64,000 bases of DNA from Bugulina stolonifera (Eukaryota > Bryozoa > Gymnolaemata > Cheilostomatida > Bugulidae): assembly GCA_935421135.1 (NCBI GenBank), contig OW285188.1, positions 23,723,233 to 23,787,232 on the forward strand. The letters run 5' to 3'. A model generated the notes under the pieces. That model was not told the origin of the DNA. It searched no databases and saw only the letters and a list, made by a program, of their open reading frames with translations. The translations under genes and the position numbers were made by a program. Position 1 is the stretch's first letter; each line of letters begins with the position of its first letter. Positions 28,901 to 38,690 of this stretch are shown in pieces.

Positions 28901-30693
28901 GCATAACAATATTGAGCTAGTCACGGACTCCCATCCAAGCCGACATCCACAATAATAAATACATGTAATTTCAATAGTGCAGTGACGAGTTAAATTGATT
29001 CACACTCACACCTTTGCACACATCATGCCATCAGCATATCTGTAGTGGGTATCAGCAGCTGTTACTGGTGTTGGTTGTGAGTCTGCTGACGTCTGCTTGT
29101 ATAGTCTCTGATCAGTAAAGTTTGAAAAGTAGACGGTACCCGAGTGTACAAAAAAGTTCCCACCTGAAATAAAAATGAATTTCTAACTTGGTAGACAGCA
29201 TGTAGGCCTATCACATCAAAAGCAACAATTATCGTATTGGAGATGATCTTTCACATGAAAAAGCTAGATCAAATGGTAACTCCCCTTACACTGCATATCT
29301 GGCGGCAGTGCAAATTCCACATGGTGTTCAGTAGTAACAATAGTTACAGGTATAGACCTACCTCCATATTCATGCACAAGAGTACGTGCACTATACTTTA
29401 GAGGAGTCCAATCCTGGTGTTCAGAGTCCCCAACCTGCTGGGAAACAACTACTATACGGCCACCCTCATCATACCTCATCTCTGTCCAGTATACCACATC
29501 TGAAAGCAGAGCAAAACAGATATCACTAGTGAGCATATCACTGATGAGAAAGATGGAGGTGAAGCATTTGGGTGAGGGGGTCTGATTTGGCTGGGGTAGG
29601 GTAGCAAAATCAGAGTTGAAAATGAGGGAGTCTCCTGCTAGATGAAGAAGGGCTGACAGGTATGCTAGTTAAAGATCCACCTCTGCCCTGATTCGCAAAG
29701 AGAAGCCAGATTCTGGCGGGGTATGTGACCACATTAGGGTGGCAGGTTGATGTAGTAGTCACTGACCATGCACTCCTGTTGTGGAAGGTGAGCTCTTCTA
29801 CTCAGAGCCCAGCTCCTGTCGCTCATACAAGTTTCGAACTTCTGAGGTCCGTTAAATAGGATGGCCAAGTGGCTCGACAGAAACAAAAAACAAAAAAAAC
29901 AAAAAAAAGTGTTGCAAATGAATACCAGTCACCAGACAAGGATAGCACATCAATTTTTCATAAAATTATATGTGAAAAACCATAACATTTATAAATCTAT
30001 AGAAACTGAAACTTTGTTCAGAAAGCTACAGGGCATCAGTGAGTATGGGTGTTATCAATTATGAATTATTATTGATTAGATTACGATTATGTCATGTGGG
30101 TCTATTATGCACATTTATGCATATGATACTTACACTAAACTTTGTCAAAAATCCAATTTAAAAAACTTAAAAAATTTTTAAGCCTTTTAAGCTGGATTTT
30201 TATTTTCCCACTGAGACCCTTGTATAATAATAATAAAAACAAAAATGTTAATTTAATTTAATAAATATTTATATGTTTCATATTATAATTATCACTATAC
30301 TTACTATACTATTAATTATTTACATTTAAATTCATATTTATTGAGGTTTTCTGAAAATTTACAGATAACATTTGTTAAAAGTTAAGTAACATAAACATAG
30401 GGATAGATATAAAAATAACACAATATTTACCCTTCTATACTAAATACATTCTATAGGCTATTGTAGAGCCTTCATAATTTTAAACTTTTTTGTACATACT
30501 TTTTACTCATTGCTTACAGAAGCTGCTCAGTTAGCCGAACATAACCTTTACCTTGAAATTACTAACCATTTCCATTTTCAGAAACCTCAACCGCCAAGTC
30601 TTGAAATGCAGCAGCATTTGCTGTAGCTATTGCACTGGTTATGGGAGATGTCCATTCCCCAAAACCTTTTGTTGTCTTACCAGTACCACTCAT
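22979..30693 (-). CDS. S9C-type prolyl oligopeptidase family serine peptidase, 16 exons
   Basis: Serine peptidase of 662 residues with an N-terminal propeller-like region and a C-terminal alpha/beta hydrolase domain, the layout of acylaminoacyl-peptidase/DPP5-like S9C enzymes. Exons in transcript order: 30567-30693, 29362-29499, 29012-29163, 28433-28549, 28208-28294, 27855-27932, 27452-27657, 27085-27277, 26654-26776, 24994-25190, 24496-24650, 24212-24298, 23998-24101, 23790-23871, 23404-23522, 22979-23002. They sum to 1,989 nt and all phases agree. The catalytic triad is visible: Ser506 in GGSAGG, Asp587 in GTEDK and His619 in EQHGF. The protein opens [20 protein letters not shown] and ends DKIEIANLQ. 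There is no signal peptide, so a cytosolic role in peptide turnover is likely. The first donor is a weak GTTAGT. The reading frame stays open for about 220 nt upstream of the chosen ATG. One intron holds a large minisatellite. Exact substrate is unknown. Confidence 0.93.
24835..24864. repeat. Perfect 12-bp-arm hairpin
   Basis: GGCTTCCCATAG at 24835-24846, loop CAATTT, then the exact reverse complement at 24853-24864, in a peptidase intron. Confidence 0.9.
25509..26622. repeat. 30/37-bp minisatellite of about 34 units
   Basis: Units start CTTGCTACTGACAGACGACT and end GTTAGTACAG. Long (37-bp) units contain an extra GTTGACT that short (30-bp) units lack. A few units read ACTGACTGACG or ACTGACTGTTG instead. 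The first five units are all long; then long and short alternate. There are no unique spacers. The array fills most of the peptidase intron 25191-26653. Confidence 0.95.
28586..28818. repeat. 13-bp minisatellite
   Basis: About 18 units close to GAGTACACAGTAT, with variants such as GAGCCTATTGTAT and GCGTACACAGTAT, in a peptidase intron. Confidence 0.9.
29550..29908 (+). mobile_element. Possible A-tailed retroposon insertion
   Basis: This stretch is clearly richer in GC than its surroundings and ends in an A-rich tract (about 29879-29908). That suggests a reverse-transcribed insertion in the first peptidase intron. I found no clear target duplication and cannot name the family. A short A-box-like TGGCCAAGTGG lies next to the tail but is in the wrong place for a tRNA-derived SINE. 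Confidence 0.35.
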
Positions 30694-31368
30694 AATAACT
30701 ACCTCAAATTTGAATGTATGAAGACCAATTAATAACAATTGATTAAACCCAATGACACAAAATCTACGGCATCCAGCTGAAAAGCTTTTTCTTTTTCCTG
30801 GTACAGCCTGTGGCCCGCAAACTTTATGATTATTAGAATTATGTAGATCACAGTCTAGATATAGCCATGTATCACGAACAGACAACTCCGCAATTTCATG
30901 TAATCGCTTCAAGGAGTGGCAATGGCAACCATCAAGTTATCGGTGAATCAGTGGACAATCCACAATATTTATATTTATACATACTGTACATACACACAAT
31001 AAATGAATTTTCATGTGTATAATGTTCTTACACATAGATTTATGTGAAATAAATCAAATTACAGGTTTTTTTTTACAAACGTTGAAATCTATATCCATGA
31101 GTGATAAAATTAAATGTAAATGAAATAGACAGAAAAATCTATGATCAGGGATAAACTTTGAAACTAAATATATATCATCACATTCAATAAAAACATATCA
31201 TCATGAAATCTAATATCACAAAAGGGCAATCGCACATTGTCTTACAAATAAATAATTGTCATTAAAAATAGCCGTGGTAATACAAGTATATAATGTATCT
31301 GCTTTTCAACTGACTAAAGACAAACCACAGCATGCAGAAACATATATATCTGGGGAGTAACGTGAGCC
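30694..31368. other. Intergenic interval upstream of the S9 peptidase
   Basis: Just upstream of the peptidase ATG the − strand frame is open to an ATG at 30912. This could be 5' UTR or an N-terminal extension, but I recognise no domain in it. The rest is AT-rich 3' flank of the NADH dehydrogenase gene. Confidence 0.4.
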
Positions 31369-34260
31369 TTAGTCAAATCTCGAGGTGTCACGCCCAAAGA
31401 AAAATGCCTTACACCAATCAAGAGGCACTTGCATTCGGAGTCTCCAACTACCTAATTGTGTTAAATAAGCTGATCTCCAAAGTATCCATGAAGTAAATCC
31501 TACAACAAAAGACATTAGTATAAGAATACAAAAAATCAAGCGTTCGACTTCAACAACTTCAACGTTACGCTCTCTTTATTAGGTATACAAAGAGAAGATC
31601 ACTCCAATATACAATATTTCCTTGACTAGTTGAAACTACAGGTATTCACATTTCACAGTACACTACAAATAGATAAACCGAATGTATACGAGTACATGTG
31701 TACGCATGCACATTTTCCTATATTTTACCTGTAAGTAAAGAGGTAACACTAATGTTCAAATGATACAAATAAAAAGAATACTGAAAGTTGACAGGTTGAA
31801 CATACCACTGTTTTTAAAGGCATTAAGGTCAGAAAGAGCCTTAAAATCCCCTATGTAAGCGAGCATGCCAAGTCCTTTAAACTCAAATGGTGCCAGCTCA
31901 ATGCCATTCAGCCTCTTGGCTAAATACCTTCCTTCTCTTTCTGCAACCTTTATATAACAAAAAGCATGAACCTTTATTTATAAGTATAACAGAAAGCATG
32001 AACAACTTCAGAAACATCAAACATTTTACATCATCCTCAACCACCTATATAGGTTGTGACTGAACTCCGTATATACGTACAGTATATGTTGTGTACTCTT
32101 TCCAGCCAGTACCATGTTGGAAAATATAAAGAGAGCGAAAATTTGAATATCAAAAGCCCACCATCCTTGCTACATTGATTACAAATTGTAGTAACATAGA
32201 CATTTGCAGGAACATACTTGGGCAGTGCAAGGTAATGAGTTCCCTTCAATATCTGCACAGTCACCAATGGCAAATACATTCTTTTGTTGGACTCCTTTCA
32301 CTGCAAACTCCTTGTCTGTCACCACCTAAAATATCACACAAACCCAACAATAACATAATAAGTTTAGAAATTTATACCCCATTAACTAGCACACACATGC
32401 ACGTGAGCACACACACATGCATATTTGACCATGACGATTGTAACAGCATTATATACAAACCTGCCCGATGCCATTTTTCTCAAAAGGCAGTTGCTGTACA
32501 AAGTCAGTAGGGGCCACCCCAGCACTCCACACAACAAGACCACATGGTAGAAACTTTCCACTCTTTAACAACACTCCATCTTCTTGTACCGCTGAAACAC
32601 ATGAAGTGTGCAAACTTGTCACTCTTGCAGTCAACAATGTTACTGTGTAACTGTTACTGTGTAGCTGCTACTGTATAGCTGCTACTGTGTAACTGCTACT
32701 GTGTAATTACCAAGTAAATTGAAATAATATATAAGCCATTATTTACTAAATCTGTAGCAGAGAAGAGATGCACTATATACATTGTAATTATGTAGACAGA
32801 AATAGTTGAGTTGCAGGTATACAACTTATGTTCAACTGTTTCTTTAAACTTAAAATATTTTCACAAATAAATCAAGCTATGAGATACAGCAATAATAGGA
32901 CAAACATGAGAATGAAACCCAACGCAAGTACACGTAAGTATACCAGCTACCTACCTGCCACAGAATCTCTAACAAGACTAAACTGATCTCTCTGACTAAT
33001 CTTCTTCTCCGCATACTGCCGCAACTTGTCATCAAATGCTCCGAGAATATTGTTTGCTTCTATGAGTGTTACACTAATAATTGCTTTTGACTGGGGGTAC
33101 AATTTGCCAAGATCCTAGTGAAATAACATAGTAATAAATATAATCTATTAGCACATAAAATTCTTATTCCTCTGTGCATAAAATTGTCAGAAATACGTTT
33201 CTATATAAATTATGTAGAATAGGATGAATAGGAGATGATTTGGTAACTGCTGATTGTGTTAAAAAGTACCTGTTTTACAAAGTCATAGAGCTCTGCACCA
33301 AACTCCACACCTGTCGGTCCTCCGCCAACAATCACTATATGATCATATCGCTTACGATCTACCTCAGAAGTTAATGGTGACACTGCCAGCTCAAAATTAC
33401 CCAACAGCCTGTTACGGATTCTTCTCGCATCTGTTATTTCCTAGACAAGTTTGAACACTATCTATCTAATCAAACGCATAGCCACCATAGACTACTAAAT
33501 TGTACATGTTTTGTGGAATCGGAGTAAGAAATCACTTTGGGAGATTCGGGTCCTGTGTAAGCCTATCGTGTTGCATGTTCCAAATACAAGTGCAATCAAT
33601 GATAAGAAACTACATATACATGTATGATGAAATACATGCTAATAGCCATAGGACCATACCTTTAAGAAGAATGCATGTTCCTTAACCCCAGGTACATTGA
33701 AAGTATTGGGTCTTGCACCAACACCGATTACCAATTTATCATAAGGTAGTTCATATTCGGCCTGGTTAGGGTGGACTGCACTGACACATCGCACCACCTG
33801 CTTCTTCGTATCCAACGACACAGATCTCGCTAGATGATAGTCTGCCTCATTTCTAAATGAGGAGTTTCTCACAGGTTCAATAATAGATCTGCAAAGGGGA
33901 ATTATAAGTAAGCATCACCAGTATCCGTCTCCACAATTATATTTATGTATATGCACTGCATAGTTAGATATAGGTTCGTGCTTTTGAGTTGGTAGTTCTA
34001 TAGTCTTTATAATAATAATAGTATATAGGGCCTTACCGGAATTCTAGAGTGCCAACAGTTGTACTGCATAGAAGAGGCGTGAAGAGAAAATGATTTCTGG
34101 GACTGACAACGATAACATCATACTGCTTTTTGTCGACATTTTTGAGAACACTATATGATCCCCAACCAGTACCAAGTATCACAAGCTTTTGCCTTGACAA
34201 TCGAGAGCTAGTACTCATACTCCGATAAAAACATTGCTGACAAAGTCTCTCAACAAACAT
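31369..34260 (-). CDS. Type II (alternative) NADH dehydrogenase, 8 exons
   Basis: FAD flavoprotein that oxidises NADH and reduces quinone without pumping protons, normally on the mitochondrial inner membrane; 431 residues. Exons in transcript order: 34037-34260, 33660-33888, 33270-33440, 32955-33114, 32461-32591, 32218-32325, 31806-31947, 31369-31499. They sum to 1,296 nt and phases agree. The FAD dinucleotide fold is LGTGWGS (residues 29-35), the NADH fold is VIVGGGPTG (187-195), and AIGDCAD is the second FAD-contact motif. The C-terminus ([16 protein letters not shown], then GRDTSRF) matches NDH-2 enzymes. The first 25 residues contain several arginines and no acidic residue after Glu4, fitting a mitochondrial targeting peptide. 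No EF-hand is present. Vertebrates lack this enzyme; many other eukaryotes and some invertebrates have it. It lies between two genes on the same strand. Confidence 0.93.
32638..32708. repeat. Short tandem repeat, about 15-bp unit
   Basis: Four to five copies close to TACTGTGTAACTGC, in the NADH dehydrogenase intron 32592-32954. Confidence 0.8.
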
Positions 34261-34869
34261 CTTGGCAAACTAAAAAGAAAGTACAAAGTTATTCTTACTA
34301 CTGTAATTTCCAAGATTTCTTCCCAACTACCATATATTATTTATGAACATGTCATTTCAAATATTCCAATGCTTATACAATTTAAACCATAGTCTATCAC
34401 TGTAAATATGACCTCACCATCCATGATGGTTTTTCGTGTTTCAACCATATCTATTGCATTTCATGTCGTGGTAACAATGAATGACAATAGCAGCATCTCA
34501 TTTTAATACATTGATGTCGAACATGCGAAGTGATTTGTTCACCGATGTACAATGTATATATTATGTGCATATGATGTATTTCTTGAGAATTACGACTTTT
34601 TAGAGTCGTTAATTATGTTCTGGGTCAAATACCAACATTGAAATATATAGGCCTACTTTTTATTGGAAGAGTTCTTAAAGCACGAAGAGAAGATGAACAA
34701 AACAAAATATGTGTAGGTTTATTACTCACGTGCCATATACATGTATTTACCAAATACTGTATTTTCACAAATTTACAACAAGTGTCACTGCAATCGACAA
34801 ATTAACAAAAATAGTTATAACATATAAAAACCATTAGGATTGCACACGAGGTTAGAAAAACCCATACGA
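34261..34869. other. Interval between ADAT2 and the NADH dehydrogenase gene
   Basis: AT-rich, no open frame of note. It should hold the ADAT2 3' end and the NADH dehydrogenase promoter. No clear regulatory motif was seen. Confidence 0.5.
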
Positions 34870-35400
34870 TCATGTATAGGAACTTTTTATTTTTTTCTTA
34901 TGATCAGGAGCATTTGGATTCTCGCCTTTGTAAAATTCTTTCAATAAGCTGATAGCTTCGTCAGCAAATATTCCAGAAAGTATGTTTATGCTTTGTCCAT
35001 ACTGAGGTATCGCATCTTCAGCTACATTTACCACCGAGCCGCACCCCCCAAATCGATCATTATGGCATCCAAATACGACGGTACCGATGCCAACTAACCG
35101 TAGTGCTGCAGCACACATAATACATGGCTCGACAGTAACATACAAAGTTGTTGATCGAAATATGTCCATGTGACGTGTTCCTTGAGAATCACACCTTTTC
35201 ATTATCATGTCGATAGCTACAAGTTCTGCATGTTGGGTAGCATTTTTAGTTTCTGTAACCTTGTTACTTCCAGTCGCAATTACTTCATTCCCATATACAA
35301 ATAGGCAGCCAACTGGAACTTCCCCACGTTTTAAAGCATGTTTTGCCTCCTCAAGTGCCTTTAGCATCCAAAGTTTATGCTCCTCTACTGATGCACCCAT
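34870..35400 (-). CDS. ADAT2: tRNA-specific adenosine deaminase subunit 2 (ADAT2), intronless
   Basis: Catalytic subunit that, with ADAT3, converts adenosine 34 to inosine in tRNA anticodons; 176 residues in a single exon. The cytidine/deoxycytidylate deaminase fold is complete. The HAE motif supplies zinc ligand His57 and proton-shuttle Glu59, and PCIMC supplies zinc ligands Cys93 and Cys96. The sequence around them (ATQHAELVAID, then TVEPCIMCAAALR) is typical of ADAT2/TadA. The tail is lysine-rich (HKKKIKSS), suiting tRNA contact. Start is the ATG at 35400; length is close to the family norm. All its multi-exon neighbours have 5 to 22 exons, so the lack of introns is notable. The frame is intact, so it is probably functional. 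Confidence 0.95.
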   Translation of the reverse strand: MGASVEEHKLWMLKALEEAKHALKRGEVPVGCLFVYGNEVIATGSNKVTETKNATQHAELVAIDMIMKRCDSQGTRHMDIFRSTTLYVTVEPCIMCAAALRLVGIGTVVFGCHNDRFGGCGSVVNVAEDAIPQYGQSINILSGIFADEAISLLKEFYKGENPNAPDHKKKIKSSYT

Positions 35401-36175
35401 ATATACCCTGTTTTTAAAACGAGACTATGCATAATATATCAATCGAGAAAAAAAATTATTCCCCTGCTAAATGCACAAACATAGCTCAGAATTACTTCAA
35501 GATTCTTTTATAATAAATATGGATATACATACACAAGCAGGAACACGGGGTATTAAGCCTAAAACGTTAGGACAAATGATTATGATTTATTTGCCTAAAT
35601 ACATTCTAACAATTGGTATGGAAATAGATCAGCTATAGGATGACTTCGCTTCTACCCAATTTACTGTAACTGTACTAAGTATAGTGTCCAGATTTCACAA
35701 ATGAATACGCCAAAGTAACACAGAGTAGAAAAATAATTGCATAAACCTGTGCAATACAACTGAGTCTTAATGAACCATGGCAAAGCAATGGGCCAAACAA
35801 AGAATCCTTTTACTTACTTTAGAAAGTTTGGTTAATGCAGACAACAGAACAAATCATAAGAACTTCTACATTAGTCTTCCAACAATTACTGCTACTCATG
35901 TACGCGATGATTTAAATGCCTTATTGATTATAAATAGCCATAGGCTTAGCTCTCAATTCAACCAAACAAGTTTAAGAGTCCTAGGTGAGTAAAAATAGCC
36001 CTAGTTTTTGCTTAATTTTACTAATGTTTTATTGAATTATAATAAGATGATAAGATAATATTTAATATTTTATTAATATTAAAAAATCAGTAAAAAAAAA
36101 TCAACAACTTCTTCAACATAATTATACCTATTAAAGTGATATTTCAGTGTTATTACAATAACTTATATAATATAC
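35401..36175. other. Divergent upstream interval with an orphan open frame
   Basis: This is the 5' flank of ADAT2. A + strand frame at 35777-35992 ends in an exon-like TAGGTGAGT donor, but it has no recognised homology or partner exon. The rest is AT-rich and leads into a LINE relic. Confidence 0.4.
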
Positions 36176-38280
36176 ATGTACATGTATATACAATATCTGG
36201 TTTTAAACAGTGCCAGAACCGATGTCATGACAATTTCAAATACTAGTGACATTAAAGCCCCTGACCTAAAATTTGACAATCAAACTTTTAAACAGTCCTC
36301 TAAAATAAAATATCTTGGTGTTATTCTTGACAGCCGGTTAAACTTTAAGTCTCACACTAGCAAGATTAAACAAAAGCTTTATCCAATAGTTACCAATTTC
36401 CAGCGCAACCGAAAGTTTTTATCACCCAAATTAGCTGCTCTATGGTATGTAGGTCTTATACGAGCTAACTTAGAATACTGTGCCCCACTGTTATACACCA
36501 CAAATGATTACATTAAAAATGAGTTTTTGAAAATTGAAAACCGGTGTATAAAAATTATAGACATAAATAACTCAAAAAATAGCACCCGCCGAGCATTCAA
36601 CATTACAAAATTAACTTTTCGATTTGAATATCTATATGTGTTGTCTTTTTATAAACTCGTTAACCACCTAATTCCAGTTATCGATAATAACCTTTTACCT
36701 GTGAAATTAACTAGTGAAACGCGCTTAGCAAAGAGCCAAGGTTTTAGACTCTCCAGGGAGAATTTCAGATTTGCCATTGCCAGTTTTGGTGCCGAGAGGT
36801 TTAACGTTCTCCCCAACCACATAAAGATGAGTCAATCTTTGCAATCTTTCAAAATGCCATCAAAAACCATATTCTTGTGCTTCCTGATTAGAACTCATTT
36901 TATCAACACTCTGTCTTGCACTTTATTAGTTTTATTCTACTAAATGCTCCAAATTTTATATTTACTTCTTTTAGTTTATTTACTCGTCTTTTACTCTACT
37001 AGTTTTATTTACTACATGCTAGCAATTTTTATATGTATTACTCAGAGCTGGGTCCAAGTCATAGATTTGACTTGACTTGCCAAGTCAAGTCAAGTCACAA
37101 GTCGACTTGACTTGGACTTGCCAACCTGCTGACTTGACTTGACTTTGACTTGCGCATCAATGTGACTTGACTTGACTTGGACACATGAATGACTTGTGAT
37201 TTCGATTTGACTTTGACTTGCACATCAATGTGACTTGACTTGGACACATGAATGACTTGTGATTTTGACTTGGGTTCTGCCAAGTCAATCTGGCAAATAA
37301 AAATTTTGTACAGTGTTTAGCCAACATGGAAAAAAGGTCTCAATTGTCTACCTATTTATCATTTGTACTAGGTCAGTGCTACTAGCAGCACTCAGAGTAT
37401 ATCAAGGTTAGCTATGAGGATACACAATTCAGGCAATATCTAGGCTGTGTGTACGTGAGACTACACAACGACAATGCATAGTCACAAGTACACACAGTGC
37501 AAGTAGTGTAAGTGCAGCCTAGGTGTGGTATCAGTAGTGAATACAATGCACAGTGCAATCATTACTAGAGTTAAATTGCAGGACTGGCCAGTGGACACTC
37601 TGTGCTGTACCATGTGCTGTTTACATTCTATGTAACACTGCATCACTATTACAATATACAGTATATAATACTATATGACCAGTCTCAACCGTAGTGCCAA
37701 TAATACTACTTATATAGACTAGTTTTTTACCATGATTGCATAACATACATGTACATGCCCTGCTACACCTTGGCATAGGTTTTCATGGATTGGAATGCCT
37801 ACTAAACGTAAAATATGATGTTTTGGAAAATGTAAAATTTTTTGAAGTTGTCTTCCACTTGACTTGCATTTCGACTTGACTTGACTTTGACTTGACTTGA
37901 CTTGTGACTTGCATGACAGCTGACTTGACTTGACTTGAGGCATCACTGACTTGACTTCGACTTGACTTGCCTTCAAAATTTTTGAAGTTACTTGACTTGA
38001 CTTGAGGCAGCACTGACTTGACTTCGACTTGACTTGCCTCCAAAATTTTAGAAATGACTTGACTTGTTGACTTGCAAGTCGACTTGGACCCAACTCTGGT
38101 ATTACTATAACTAATTTACCAGTAGTTGTGGGCCTTTGTAAAATTCAAACTTTAGCTTTTTTCTCTACTTTTCTCTTTTTTTCTTCTCATACTGTAATCT
38201 TATTTACTTAATGTACTTTAGCTTCTTGTTTTCTGGACAAAAGTCCATTGGACTTATTCTCTGCCGGAATAAAAATGGAA
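36176..38280 (+). pseudogene. LINE reverse-transcriptase relic with 3' UTR, split by a hAT-like insertion
   Basis: The open frame 36176-36943 encodes the post-catalytic part of a non-LTR reverse transcriptase: KYLGVILDSRLNFKSH, then SPKLAALWYVGLIRANLEYC, typical of Jockey/CR1-like LINEs. The catalytic core and endonuclease are missing, so the copy is 5'-truncated. The 3' UTR continues to about 38280, ending near GGACAAAAGTCCATTGGACT and an AATAAA-like stretch, but is interrupted at 37043-38098 by another element. Confidence 0.85.
37043..38098. mobile_element. Non-autonomous hAT-like element, 1,056 bp
   Basis: Inverted ends CAGAGCTGGGTCCAAGTC and GACTTGGACCCAACTCTG (one mismatch over 18 bp) are bounded by a perfect 8-bp duplication GTATTACT at 37035-37042 and 38099-38106. 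Both subterminal regions are dense in ACTTG/GACTTG repeats; the middle is unique AT-rich sequence. There is no transposase. It inserted into the LINE 3' UTR. Confidence 0.93.
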
Positions 38281-38682
38281 TATTATATATGAATATATAA
38301 ATATTAATTGTTACTAATTAAATAATTAATATAGATATAAAAATTATTATAATAATATAATTATTATATAATATTATAAAATAATAATTATTATTATAAC
38401 ATTATCATATGATATTTTATTTGTCATTTATTTATTGATTTAATAAAAACATATTATTATATTCATATTCATATTAAAAGTAAAGAATAATTTTGGTTTT
38501 TAAATGAAGTAGTGAGGACCATTTAACCTGCACACTTATTCAATTTGCAATATCACTAATTAATGCAGATAACAGCACAGCACGAGTCTGTCTTCATGCC
38601 TAAAATATATTTCAGTAGTCTTCCAAAAATGGGTATCTTTTTACAAATAGCTCGTGTTTTTAAGAAGGCTGTAGTCAAGTGA
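38281..38682. other. AT-rich interval between mobile elements
   Basis: A run of ATTAT-type low-complexity sequence, then about 180 bp of unique sequence that forms the left flank of the next element. No gene is supported. Confidence 0.5.
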
Positions 38683-38690
38683 TGGAGGTC

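Noticed and set aside
29825..29878. tRNA-like boxes (TTTCGAAC and TGGCCAAGTGG)
   Set aside because: The B-like box lies before the A-like box and no cloverleaf can be formed.
37095..38093. Open frames rich in KSSQVKS repeats
   Set aside because: They read through the ACTTG repeats of a non-autonomous hAT-like element and have no homology or start context.
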